Of a stretch of 64,000 nt of DNA, positions 7,958-16,097 are shown piece after piece. Made by a program: the position numbers and the translations under genes. The notes beneath the pieces were generated by a model, which saw nothing but the letters and a program-made list of their open reading frames with translations, was not told where the DNA came from and made no database searches. Numbering within the stretch: position 1 is the stretch's first letter; the number at the start of each line of letters is the position of its first letter. The stretch is from the NCBI RefSeq assembly GCF_020731285.1, contig NZ_JAJFOW010000021.1:1-64000 (forward strand). The letters run 5' to 3'. Origin of the DNA: Cohnella baijiui (GTDB taxonomy: Bacteria; Bacillota; Bacilli; Paenibacillales; Paenibacillaceae).

Positions 7958-9124
7958 ATGATACGGGCTTACTTGGCGGACGACGAAGAACATGCCTTGA
8001 ACCTGCTCGAGCTGCTGCTCGGGCGGACGGGCGAAGTAGAAGTGGTGGGGCGCTGCGGCAACGGCTTGGACGCCTTCGGCGAGATCGGCAGGCTGCAGCC
8101 CGACGTCGCCTTCCTCGACATCGAAATGCCGGGCATGAACGGAGTCGAGCTGGCGGAGAAGCTCGGATCGCATTATCCGGACGTGCAGATCGTGTTCGTG
8201 ACCGCTTACGACCGTTATGCAATCTCGGCGTTTGAACGGGATGCGGTGGACTACCTGCTAAAGCCGCTGGAGATGGAGCGTCTTTTGCGGACGGTGCAGC
8301 GCGTGAAAAGGGAGGTCGTGCGACTGCAGGCCGCGCTGTCCTGGATCGAAGCATCCGAGGGCGGCGACGCGCGGGAGAAGGAGCGAGCGCCCAAGCCTCA
8401 GCTGTATGTGCAGCTGCTCGGAGAGACGCAGGTCCTGATCGGGGACCGGGACAGGCTCAAGTGGCGCACGGCTAAGGAGAAGGAGTTGTTCGCCTATCTC
8501 GTCGTCCATCACGGGCAGCGGATTCACCGCGACGTGCTGCTTGATGAGCTGTGGCCGGAAGAAAACTATCAGAAAGCCAAGGTTTACCTGCATACGTGCG
8601 TCAGCTACCTGCGCAAGGATCTGAGGCAATGGGGGGTGGAATCGGCCGTGATCTACGAGGACGAGAAGTACTGCCTGGGACCGGATTTGTCCGGGTCCGA
8701 CTATCAGTCGCTGCGGTATGCGCTGCACGCGGCCCGCGCGGCGGAGGAGCTGCCGTCGGCGGAGCTGGCGAAGGTTCTCGCGCTGTATACGGGGCCGCTG
8801 CTGCGGGACGAGGACTACCATTGGGCCGAGCGGGAAGTCCGCCAGCTGGAGACGACGATGGAGACGCTGCGGCTGCAGCTGGGGCATCTGTACGAGCAGG
8901 AGGGCGCTTATGCCCAAATGACGGAAACCGCGCGGGAACTGCTGGCCCAGTCGCCGTACAACGAAGAGGCCTACCGCCTGCTCATGCGCGGCTATGCGGG
9001 CAGCGGCAAGCGCGACGAAGTGTTCCGCGCCTACGAAGAGATGACCGAGCGTCTCCGGGAGTTGAGCGTGAGCCCGTCCGAGGTGTCGCGTCGGCTCTAC
9101 CGGGAGCTGACGGAAACCGGGTGA
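7958..9124 (+). CDS. Response regulator with winged helix and BTAD output
   Basis: A 388-residue cytoplasmic regulator. The receiver domain has Asp54 in FLDIEMPGMNG and Lys in LLKPLEME. An OmpR-like winged-helix DNA-binding domain (about 145-235, with KWRTAKEKELFAYL and DVLLDELWP) and a bacterial transcriptional activator domain made of helical repeats (about 245-385) follow. This is a SARP-like layout. The start ATG follows the kinase stop by one base, and its ribosome binding site GGAGGA lies inside the kinase gene, so it is the cognate partner. Target genes are not evident; the product may act on the nearby chromosome or autoregulate. Confidence 0.92.
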   Translation: MIRAYLADDEEHALNLLELLLGRTGEVEVVGRCGNGLDAFGEIGRLQPDVAFLDIEMPGMNGVELAEKLGSHYPDVQIVFVTAYDRYAISAFERDAVDYLLKPLEMERLLRTVQRVKREVVRLQAALSWIEASEGGDAREKERAPKPQLYVQLLGETQVLIGDRDRLKWRTAKEKELFAYLVVHHGQRIHRDVLLDELWPEENYQKAKVYLHTCVSYLRKDLRQWGVESAVIYEDEKYCLGPDLSGSDYQSLRYALHAARAAEELPSAELAKVLALYTGPLLRDEDYHWAEREVRQLETTMETLRLQLGHLYEQEGAYAQMTETARELLAQSPYNEEAYRLLMRGYAGSGKRDEVFRAYEEMTERLRELSVSPSEVSRRLYRELTETG

Positions 9125-9162
9125 GGCACCGGCGGCGCTTTTTCCCGTTCTCCGGGCAAAAG

Positions 9163-9187
9163 AAAAAACCTGGAGCGATCCAGGGTT
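9163..9187 (-). terminator. Minus-strand terminator-like hairpin
   Basis: Read on the minus strand, CCTGG-N6-CCAGG is followed by TTTTTTCTTTT. It would stop transcripts entering from the right, towards the two-component operon. It sits beside a short minus-strand frame (9195-9285) that may be the tail of a lost gene. Confidence 0.5.
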
Positions 9188-9460
9188 AAGGCAGTTATGG
9201 CCGGTGGTCTTCGGCCTCTTGCAAAAGCGTCTCTAAATGAGACCGTAAACGAGGGTCTTCCGCTTCGGCTGTCTGCAGGTGTGCTGTGAAAATAAAGTGT
9301 TGGACTGAAAAATAAAGTATCAGACCGTGAAAATAAAGCTGTAGACTGGCAGCCGGCATTACGCTAACGGGAGGATAGTTTAAGATCATTCGAGGTGAAC
9401 CGTATCATAAGTAAGGGCAAGTTTTTTGCAGGTCTTTCGCTTGTTGCTAAACAGCCAATG
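9188..9460. other. Gene debris with three 20-21 bp iterons
   Basis: No intact gene is seen. Three direct repeats of (T/C)(G)TGAAAATAAAG occur at about 9285, 9305 and 9326, spaced 20 and 21 bp apart, each followed by a TNNNGAC-like tail. A minus-strand frame ending at 9195 finishes with a hydrophilic helix (QTAEAEDPRLRSHLETLLQE) that looks protein-like, but it has no upstream body. This could be the end of a decayed mobile element whose transposase binds the iterons. No terminal inverted repeats or target duplication were identified. Confidence 0.3.
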
Positions 9461-9492
9461 AAACAAGGAGCCCGTTTGGAGGCTCCTTGTTT
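9461..9492. terminator. Strong 12-bp stem terminator
   Basis: AAACAAGGAGCC at 9461-9472 is perfectly complementary to GGCTCCTTGTTT at 9481-9492 with an 8-base loop. It lies directly behind the stop of the broken GNAT gene on the minus strand. Confidence 0.75.
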
Positions 9493-9495
9493 CCG

Positions 9496-9733
9496 TTATT
9501 TTTGATATTCGTTTCGAAGGATACTCACCAGAATGCGATCATACTGATGACCATCTCTCAGCACAGATTCCGCATCGTACCTTCTACTTGGAAACCGACT
9601 TTTTGGTAGGCACGGATCGCACTTTTGTTGTAACTGATGACATCCAGTCCGATTCGATGTAAGTTCAATTCGTTAAATCCATACCTTAGGATCAATTGCA
9701 ACGCATCCGTGCCGTAGCCCTTTGTTTGTCATG
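9496..9733 (-). pseudogene. Frameshifted C-terminal fragment of a GNAT acetyltransferase
   Basis: Read on the minus strand, the fragment opens with KGYGTDALQLILRYGF, then NLHRIGLDVISYNKSAIRAY and QKVGFQVEGTMRN. This is the acetyl-CoA loop and C-terminal half of a RimJ/RimL-type N-acetyltransferase. After RN the frame hits a stop, but the next frame continues as DGHQYDRILVSILRNEYQK and ends at the TAA at 9496. This is the normal end of the family, so one frameshift is evident near 9575. The N-terminal half is missing; a stop precedes the fragment. Only about 75 of about 180 residues remain. Confidence 0.75.
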
Positions 9734-9846
9734 GTCATTATTCGGAAACTATGCCTGAATATTTTGCGATACGAATAATTCACATCACTTTTGGACATGT
9801 TTTGATGAATGTAACCAAATTGTTATTCATAATGGAGGCATCCATA

Positions 9847-10524
9847 ATGAGAATCAGACAAATCATTTTGCACACTCGTCAATTTGAGGCAATGAAGTCT
9901 TTTTACGGTTCCCTACTGGGACTGGAAACGCGTGAGGACAACCCTTGGAACGTTTTGTTCCGAGTCGGACGGTCGACGCTAACCTTACAGGAAAGCTCTC
10001 CCCAAGAAAATCCGTACTATCACGTAGCTTTCACCATCCCGACGAACAAGTTTGCCGATGCGAAGCAATGGTTGAAAGAACGGGGCATCACGTTATTTTC
10101 CAAGGATGGGAAAGACGAATTTCCGTTTGAAAGCTGGAATGCGACTGCCCTTTACTTTTACGATCCCGACGAAAATTTGATCGAGTTTATCGCTCATCAT
10201 TCGCTGGACAATGCGACGGATGAAGCTTTTGGACCGAAGCATTTACTGTGGATCAGCGAAATCGGACTTCCTGTCGATGATGTTCCGGAAGCGGTTGGGA
10301 AGCTCGCCGCCGCGTTTCAGATAGACTTATGGGGAGGAGACGGAAAGCAATTCGCGCCGCTCGGAGATGCGAAAGGATTGCTAATCTTGGTGGATAGGCG
10401 CCGACCTTGGTTCCCGGATGGACGAACGCCGAGTGTGTTCGAAACCAAGGTATCGATAGAAGCAATGAATTCAGCAGCTGCTGTAGTCCTTCAAAATGGC
10501 TTATATGAAGTTCAAGGCTCATAA
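9847..10524 (+). CDS. VOC superfamily (glyoxalase/bleomycin resistance-like) protein
   Basis: A 225-residue protein starting at ATG 9847 behind GGAGGC at 9834-9839. The N-terminal half is a standard VOC module: IRQIILHTRQFEAMKSFY, then GLETRED, an HVAFTIP beta strand, and ALYFYDPDENLIEFI with the metal-ligand-type Glu. The C-terminal half (from about residue 130) is a looser second module beginning LLWISEIGLPVDDV. It could be a dioxygenase, isomerase or drug-binding protein; the substrate cannot be read from sequence. It is AT-richer than the genes left of 9.1 kb and lies tail-to-tail with a LysR gene. Confidence 0.8.
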   Translation: MRIRQIILHTRQFEAMKSFYGSLLGLETREDNPWNVLFRVGRSTLTLQESSPQENPYYHVAFTIPTNKFADAKQWLKERGITLFSKDGKDEFPFESWNATALYFYDPDENLIEFIAHHSLDNATDEAFGPKHLLWISEIGLPVDDVPEAVGKLAAAFQIDLWGGDGKQFAPLGDAKGLLILVDRRRPWFPDGRTPSVFETKVSIEAMNSAAAVVLQNGLYEVQGS

Positions 10525-10541
10525 TTAATACCGCTTTATTT

Positions 10542-11441
10542 TTACGAATTAAGTACTGTTTTTTCGTTAAAAAAGCCAATAAGCCATTTCGTTAATTGTT
10601 GATGGGAGCTGCTAATAAATCGATCGGCACAGTACACTAACTCCAGATGACGCACAGGCGTTGGCCCTGTAATAGGGATAATAGCAATATCCGATCGTTC
10701 CGAATGTTGTCTGAGCAATCCTTTAGGCTGAATAGTAGCCCCTACGCCGGCAGAAACCAATTGCAGCAACGAAGCGGCTGAACTGGTCTCCATAACCGTA
10801 GTTAATTCTAAACCTTCATTTATGCAAACTTTATCAACCAAATCACGACCCAAAAAGCCTTTCGGATACATAACTAAGGAATGATGCTCCAATTCTTGCA
10901 GTTTGATTTCCTTCCTCTTAGCGAGCTCGCTTGCTGAATTAACGAATAGATGATACGGTTCCGATCCAAGCGGAACTTGTATTAATCTCTTATCGGGCGG
11001 ACCTTGTAAACCGATCCCGATATCGACATTATGGTTAAGCACTTCTTCTTGTATGTGTATTGTGGAGAAGGCTTGCAGCTTGATGCCCGGATACTTCAAC
11101 TTAAACTGAACGAACAGAGGAACGAGCTGAAAATCCAAATCAGAGGGCAGGACTGCTAGCCGTACAGTACCTCGATCCCCGGATAGAAGCTCTATGATAG
11201 CATTCTTGGCGTCCAGTTCTGCTTGCAACATCTTCTCTCCATACATTCGCAGAAGATTGCCGGCTTCCGTTGCGACAACCTTTTTACCAATGCGATCAAA
11301 GAGAGGCGTGCCGAACTCCGCTTCAAGAATACGAATTTGCTGGCTTAATGTAGGCTGCGAGATTCCAAGCTCTTCGGCAGCTTTCGTAAAATGAAGATGC
11401 TTATAAACGGCCATAAAATACTGTATATTTCGAGTGTCCAT
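10542..11441 (-). CDS. LysR family transcriptional regulator
   Basis: A 299-residue LTTR. The N-terminal winged helix (1-60) carries the typical FTKAAEELGISQPTLSQQI recognition segment. A linker helix and the two-lobed periplasmic-binding-protein-like effector domain (about 90-290) follow. The start is ATG 11441 with AAGGAG upstream. It is divergent from the CynX-like transporter at 11569, with 127 bases between, and LTTR-type dyads lie in that interval. This arrangement implies that it controls the transporter gene and itself. The effector is unknown. It is AT-richer than the flanking backbone. Confidence 0.92.
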   Translation of the reverse strand: MDTRNIQYFMAVYKHLHFTKAAEELGISQPTLSQQIRILEAEFGTPLFDRIGKKVVATEAGNLLRMYGEKMLQAELDAKNAIIELLSGDRGTVRLAVLPSDLDFQLVPLFVQFKLKYPGIKLQAFSTIHIQEEVLNHNVDIGIGLQGPPDKRLIQVPLGSEPYHLFVNSASELAKRKEIKLQELEHHSLVMYPKGFLGRDLVDKVCINEGLELTTVMETSSAASLLQLVSAGVGATIQPKGLLRQHSERSDIAIIPITGPTPVRHLELVYCADRFISSSHQQLTKWLIGFFNEKTVLNS

Positions 11442-11461
11442 GCAGCGACTCCTTCACTTCA

Positions 11462-11494
11462 ATAGTATTTTACTATCATAATAATAGAAACTAT
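11462..11494. promoter_or_regulatory. LysR-type operator dyads between lysR and cynX-like genes
   Basis: ATAG-N7-CTAT (11462-11476, a perfect ATAGTA-TTT-TACTAT palindrome with T-N11-A geometry) is followed by ATAG-N3-CTAT at 11484-11494. They lie next to the lysR start in the shared upstream region. This matches recognition plus activation half-sites of LTTR family promoters; assignment to this regulator is inference from position. Confidence 0.6.
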
Positions 11495-11568
11495 AGCATT
11501 GATCAATGGAACTTGGATTAATATACTGAATATGTGATTCACAGATAAGATAGAAGGGGGCAGCAAAG

Positions 11569-12720
11569 ATGAAAAAGTTTTATTTATTATTAGCTATATT
11601 TATTGCGGCATTGAATCTAAGACCGATTATTACATCTGTTGCTCCTTTACTTGGTACCTTGCGAAGCGATCTGGGAATGAGCGGCCTAACGGCAAGTCTG
11701 CTGACTACATTTCCTGTACTGTGCATGGGGCTTTTTGCTCCTGTGGCAACCGCACTGAGTGATCGACTAGGCCTTGAGCGTACTGTTTTTACCGCATTAT
11801 TGCTCATTACAGGGGCAACCGCCTTGCGGGGGATCGTTAGCTCAGTCACGATATTGGTTGTAAGTGCCCTGGTTGGCGGGATCGGGATCAGCTTGGCAGG
11901 TCCACTGCTGTCCGGATTTATTAAAAAGTATTTCCCAACAAAGCCCGGTATAGTAAGCATTTATTCCGCTTCCATGACCGTCGGGGCAGCAATCGCTTCC
12001 GTATTTTCTATTCCTATATATAATCGAAGTAATCAGAGCCTAGCGTTGACCCTGTCATGCTGGGCAATTCTAGGCGTTATTGCGTTATTCGTTTGGTCGG
12101 TTTTTCTTCGAAACAGAGCTAATAAAGAAAGCTTAGTACGTTCTAAGCTTCCAATCCGTAATAAAAGAGCTATTCTTTTAACTTTATTTTTTGGATTAAT
12201 GGCAAGTATGTTTTATTCCGTTACGGCATGGATTTCACCGATTGCGCACAGCTTCGGGTACAGCGCAGCAAGTTCGGCTATGTTCCTTACCATTTTTACC
12301 ATTATTCAAATTCCTGTGTCTTTAACGATCCCCGGACTTGTTGCCAAATTTGGAAAACGGAGGTTTTTCCTGATCTTTTGCAGCGTGTCTGAGTTTATAG
12401 GAATGGTCATCTTACTACTCCACCTACCCATGTTGCCGGCTGTAATATTTTTGGGGATTGGGGCAGGAGGATTATTCCCGCTTGCGCTTATGCTGCCAAT
12501 TGTTGAGACGAATACATCAGAGGAAGCCGGGGCATGGTCGGCTATGTCTCAATGCGGCGGTTACATCATAGGTGCGATGGGTCCATTATTAATTGGAGCG
12601 ATTTATGATCACAGTGGAACCTTTAATGCTGCGCTTCTCGCCATGCTTGTAATTATTGTTGCAATGATTGGAGTACAGTTGCTCATCACCGGTCGTAAGG
12701 CTGAAGTTCAAACGTGCTGA
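11569..12720 (+). CDS. MFS transporter of the CynX/NimT type
   Basis: A 383-residue polytopic protein with about 12 hydrophobic helices. It starts ATG 11569 behind GAAGGGGG. Its opening (AALNLRPIITSVAPLLGTLRSDLGMSG) is characteristic of the cyanate/2-nitroimidazole transporter branch of the major facilitator superfamily. SDRLGLERT is the loop 2-3 motif. The divergent LysR gene is the likely regulator, as for cynR/cynX-type pairs. No cyanase gene is nearby, so the substrate is not fixed. The gene is markedly AT-rich and belongs to the foreign-looking 9.5-13.5 kb block. Confidence 0.85.
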   Translation: MKKFYLLLAIFIAALNLRPIITSVAPLLGTLRSDLGMSGLTASLLTTFPVLCMGLFAPVATALSDRLGLERTVFTALLLITGATALRGIVSSVTILVVSALVGGIGISLAGPLLSGFIKKYFPTKPGIVSIYSASMTVGAAIASVFSIPIYNRSNQSLALTLSCWAILGVIALFVWSVFLRNRANKESLVRSKLPIRNKRAILLTLFFGLMASMFYSVTAWISPIAHSFGYSAASSAMFLTIFTIIQIPVSLTIPGLVAKFGKRRFFLIFCSVSEFIGMVILLLHLPMLPAVIFLGIGAGGLFPLALMLPIVETNTSEEAGAWSAMSQCGGYIIGAMGPLLIGAIYDHSGTFNAALLAMLVIIVAMIGVQLLITGRKAEVQTC

Positions 12721-12894
12721 ATTTCCAAGTCAAAGCCGGTAAAAGTCGGCAACCTTTCGCTTAATATCTTTGCAATTTATACAAAAGACATGACAGATTG
12801 GTACAATAATAATTGTTGAAATTGGTTCTTCAACCAGTCCGCTCTTTTGCTTATTTTTTATTAAAAGATAAAATTTTTGAGAGGAGAAAATCAT

Positions 12895-13512
12895 ATGTAT
12901 ATACCTACGCATTTTAAAATTACGGATACATCAACTGCCTACAAGATTATGAGAGAAAATAGTTTTGCTACTTTGTTTTCTCAACATGATGGGACACCAT
13001 ATGCTACCCATTTGCCATTAATTCTCGATAAAAATCATATGTACCTATTCGGGCATTTTGCTCGTCCAAATCCTCAATGGAAAGATATTAGGAATCAAAT
13101 TGTGTTAGCAGTTTTTCATGGTCCTCATTGTTATATCTCTCCTTCTTGGTATGAGACGGATAAGGCAGCTCCAACATGGAACTATGTGACCGTTCACGTA
13201 TACGGGGAAGTCGAACTTATAGAAGACGAAAATGAGTTGATGGTTTCCTTTAATGATATGGTATTGAAATACGAAACCCCTAATAGTTCCTACAGGTTGC
13301 AGGATGTAGACCCTGACTTTCTAAGTGATTTGAATAAAGGAGTTCAGGGCTTTAAAATGAAAATAAACAGAATAGAAGGGAAAGCAAAGTTAAGCCAAAA
13401 TCATCCAATACAACGACAGGAATTGATTATTCAACAGCTAGAGAAAATCGAAAATACAGACGAGCAAAAAATCTCCTTTCTTATGAAACAAAATCTTAGG
13501 TCATTATGCTAA
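12895..13512 (+). CDS. paiB: PaiB-like FMN-binding negative transcriptional regulator
   Basis: A 205-residue protein with the PaiB opening MYIPTHFKITD and the split-barrel flavin-binding fold. Family blocks include GTPYATHLPLILD, the GHFARPNPQW segment, HGPHCYISPSWYE, WNYVTVHVYGE, and GVQGFKMKINRIEGKAKLSQN near the end. In Bacillus, PaiB lowers protease and sporulation gene expression together with PaiA. No paiA gene is next to it here. The start is ATG 12895 after GAGGAG. The coding sequence is strongly AT-rich. Its 3' end overlaps the broken end of a nucleotidyltransferase gene read from the other strand. Confidence 0.9.
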   Translation: MYIPTHFKITDTSTAYKIMRENSFATLFSQHDGTPYATHLPLILDKNHMYLFGHFARPNPQWKDIRNQIVLAVFHGPHCYISPSWYETDKAAPTWNYVTVHVYGEVELIEDENELMVSFNDMVLKYETPNSSYRLQDVDPDFLSDLNKGVQGFKMKINRIEGKAKLSQNHPIQRQELIIQQLEKIENTDEQKISFLMKQNLRSLC

Positions 13513-13924
13513 CGCCCTCGATCCCAATTACGTAGATGTGCAGGTTGTTTGGTAATTGTACGCGCAGGAGCCGTTCTTCCGAGCCGGCGAGGTCGCTGTC
13601 GACAATTTCAATCGGTAACCTCAACTGAGGAAAATACCAGTGCCGCAAGTCGTGATACTGCTGAAATCCCAATTCCCGCAAAATATCTAAAGCGTCAGCC
13701 CGACCCCTAAGTACAAGGTCCACGTCTTTGGTCGTATAAAAGCCTTGAGTGTAGGTTTCAATGGCATGTCCGCCAACGATAATCGGCCGGATTCCTTCGG
13801 CTTCGAATACGGCAGTAAGATATCCAACAGCCATGAGATTGCGCTCAAAGTCGGACACTTGCAAAGCAGGCAAAGCAATCAAAGCTTCATTAACGCTTGC
13901 TCGTAAGTTGCCATTGGCGGCCAT
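13496..13924 (-). pseudogene. Nucleotidyltransferase-like (DUF6036/AbiEii-type) protein, C-terminus lost
   Basis: A 142-residue frame with a minimal nucleotidyltransferase core: IIVGGHAIETYTQGF, then TKDVDLVLRG, with the Asp pair expected to bind metal, and LPIEIVDSD. Family members continue well past the IVGI strand, with helices after VIGIE. Here the frame stops after eight further residues (GVSIMT) inside the paiB 3' end. The truncation coincides with the change from GC-rich to AT-rich DNA, so an insertion or recombination probably removed the tail. It overlaps the upstream small gene by about 35 bases. Confidence 0.6.
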
Positions 13925-14135
13925 GCTGCACCAGCTCTCCCGACTCCAACTTGGCCTGAATTAAATCACGATTCGCTCGCAGCAGCAGACGAAGTTCGAT
14001 GGGATCGCGTGTCGGTGAGTTCACGGCGCTTTTAGACAGCAAGCTCGGGACGATGGGCTTGGGAGCTAGCAAATCGGCGAGAGCAATCGTACGCAGCACT
14101 GGGCCCCTTTCGCAACCGATTTTCTTCATCACCAT
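13890..14135 (-). CDS. Small hypothetical protein upstream of the nucleotidyltransferase
   Basis: An 81-residue (or 79-residue from ATG 14129) protein beginning MVMKKIGCERGPVLR and ending HGRQWQLTSKR. It has a helical central region (IELRLLLRANRDLIQAKLESGEL). The frame is open far upstream, but that part is antisense or shifted relative to the PrsW-like gene, so the gene should start near here. No clear ribosome binding site is visible. It overlaps the nucleotidyltransferase start, as in a two-gene toxin-antitoxin or companion-protein operon. I do not recognise the family. Confidence 0.45.
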   Translation of the reverse strand: MVMKKIGCERGPVLRTIALADLLAPKPIVPSLLSKSAVNSPTRDPIELRLLLRANRDLIQAKLESGELVQHGRQWQLTSKR

Positions 14136-14176
14136 AACCGGTATGAGGAGTCCATTTCCCCGATGGCCCTCCGCGT

Positions 14177-16006
14177 TCACCCCGCCCGAAGCGCTTGGCC
14201 GCATCGGCCGCAGTATCGCGCGTCGGGCGGGGAGAGCGTCCCGCAAGCCTCGCAAGCCAGTTCGCCCCCCGCTTCGCCGGCAGCCGCCCGGTCGGTCGCA
14301 AGCGCCGGGTTCAACGCCGCGAGCGAACGCAGCTCCTCTCTCGCCCCGGAGCGAAGCAGCAGCAGGAGGAGTCCGATGCCCGCGGCCCCGACGACCGCCA
14401 TGCCTGCGACCCGCCAGCCTCCGCCCGGAAAACGGAAATCCCAGAGCGCATGCAGCGCCACGCTCGCCGCGAGCAGCCCCGCCGCCCGGAGCAGGCGCGG
14501 GGCACCGGACGCCCCCCGCCCGAAGGCGTGCCAGACGCCGACGGCGGCGATCGCGGTCCAGGTGCCATGACCGAAAGGGGACAGCAGCGCGCGCAGCCAG
14601 AGCACGGCCAGCATGCCGCCGGTTGCCCCGGTTTGCAGATGCGTCCAGCCGTACAAGATGCTCTCGACGGCGGCGAAGCCCATCCCGACGGCCGCACCGA
14701 ACACGACGGCGTCCATCCGAAAGCGCTGGCGCCGGCTTCGCAGAAACAAGAGGCAGACGAGCAGCTTGGCCGCTTCTTCGATGATGGAGACCGCGAGCGG
14801 AATGCGGAAGTCGTCCATCCCCAATCCGTCCGAACCGCCCCCGCCGCCGACGAGCCATTGCCGTTCCGCAAACCAGGCGATCGGCACCGCGACAGCCCCC
14901 GATGCCAGAAAAGCGCCGGCCAGCCGAATCGACCGGAACCCGAGCAGTTGGGCGCTTCTCGCGTAGGCAACGAACGAGACGGGGCCGGCCGATCCGCCGA
15001 TCAGCAGGGCGGCGACGATCCAGATCGTCTGCTGCAGCCAGGCCGCAAGCGCGGTAAAGACCGCGAACAGCCCGCCCATCGCGAGCAGGAGGTCGATCCA
15101 GCGTTCGCGCTTCGGCAGCCGGAGACGCTTTGCTTCGGGCACCGTCTTGCCGGAGGTAGTCGCGTGCTCCTCCGGGGTCAGCCACCGGGCTTCGGCTGAG
15201 GAAACCAGATCCGGTCTGCGGATGCGAAGCGTCTCCAGAAACTGCCGTTTGACCGGCGGATACTGCAAGAGCACGAAGCGGAATTCTTCCTTCCCCATCG
15301 TCAGCAGCTCCCCGTCCTCCATTGCGGCGACCGTGCCGGCCCGGGGGGCATCCGCGAGCAAGGCGATTTCACCAAAATAGTCTCCAGGGCCGAGCACGGC
15401 CGCCCGTCTGCCGTTCGCGCGGACCTCGAAGCGGCCGCTCGCGATCATGAAGAACCGGTCCGGCGCCTCGCTTTCCCGGACGACGACCTCTCCCGCCTTC
15501 GCCCGGCGGCGCACCGTGATCTCCGCCAGCCCCCGCAGCTCCGAGTCGGGGATGGCGGACCAGATCGAGCCTTTGCTGAGCATGCCGTGAAGCTGGCGGA
15601 TGTTCGCCGAATACGTCAGGCTTTCGTGAAACAAGGGGCTCACCGACGAGAGGCGTTCGAACCCCGCCCGATCCAGCCGCAGCGCGTCGACGGGGCTAGA
15701 CGCCGTGATGCTCGCGGTGCGGCGTTCGGTCCGCAAGAGCGCGATTTCGCCGATCAGTTCTCCAGGCCCGAGCTTCGCCAACTCGACGATTCGGCCGATC
15801 AGGCTGCGCGAAGTTACCCGTACCCAGCCAGATACGAGAAAGTAACAGGTGTCGCCGGGCTCGCCTTCCGTCAGGATTCGCTCGCCTTCGGCGTACCTGA
15901 CGCGCGTCATGGCCCCGGCCGCCGCTTCGAGCTCCGGCTCCGGGACGCCGCGAAGCAGCGGGTGCCCTCGCAGATAATCCAGGGTGGTGGAGATGGGGGT
16001 CGTCAT
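14177..16006 (-). CDS. Tandem cNMP-binding domains fused to a PrsW-like membrane peptidase and zinc ribbon
   Basis: A 609-residue protein. Two cyclic nucleotide-binding barrels lie at about 8-130 (ILTEGEPGDTCYFLVSGW, GELIGEIALLRTERRTAS) and about 145-260 (APDRFFMIASGRF, GDYFGEIALLADAPRAG). About eight membrane helices follow from 310 to 560, with PrsW/CAAX-like signatures: IIEEAAK with Glu410/Glu411, FAAVESILYG, SPFGHGTWTA and HALWDFRF. The Glu pair and His residues are the expected intramembrane catalytic set. The C-terminus is a four-Cys zinc ribbon (CEACG...CGRCG). PrsW is the site-1 anti-sigma protease in B. subtilis. Here cNMP binding might gate proteolysis, but that is inference. Confidence 0.8.
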   Translation of the reverse strand: MTTPISTTLDYLRGHPLLRGVPEPELEAAAGAMTRVRYAEGERILTEGEPGDTCYFLVSGWVRVTSRSLIGRIVELAKLGPGELIGEIALLRTERRTASITASSPVDALRLDRAGFERLSSVSPLFHESLTYSANIRQLHGMLSKGSIWSAIPDSELRGLAEITVRRRAKAGEVVVRESEAPDRFFMIASGRFEVRANGRRAAVLGPGDYFGEIALLADAPRAGTVAAMEDGELLTMGKEEFRFVLLQYPPVKRQFLETLRIRRPDLVSSAEARWLTPEEHATTSGKTVPEAKRLRLPKRERWIDLLLAMGGLFAVFTALAAWLQQTIWIVAALLIGGSAGPVSFVAYARSAQLLGFRSIRLAGAFLASGAVAVPIAWFAERQWLVGGGGGSDGLGMDDFRIPLAVSIIEEAAKLLVCLLFLRSRRQRFRMDAVVFGAAVGMGFAAVESILYGWTHLQTGATGGMLAVLWLRALLSPFGHGTWTAIAAVGVWHAFGRGASGAPRLLRAAGLLAASVALHALWDFRFPGGGWRVAGMAVVGAAGIGLLLLLLRSGAREELRSLAALNPALATDRAAAGEAGGELACEACGTLSPPDARYCGRCGQALRAG

Positions 16007-16036
16007 GTCCGCATCCGCGCCTCTCTATAGAGTGGA

Positions 16037-16064
16037 AAAGGAACCCGCCTCGGCAGGTTCCTTT
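16037..16064 (-). terminator. Terminator after the coiled-coil membrane protein
   Basis: AAAGGAACC at 16037-16045 pairs with GGTTCCTTT at 16056-16064 around a 10-base loop. On the minus strand it follows the stop at 16098. Confidence 0.75.
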
Positions 16065-16097
16065 CTCGTTGGCCGTTTGTTCAAACCAGTCACCCGT

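Noticed and set aside
13890..15185. 431-codon minus-strand frame spanning the PrsW-like gene
   Set aside because: All but its last 80 codons are an out-of-frame shadow of the cNMP-PrsW gene. Only the tail downstream of that gene is kept as a small CDS.
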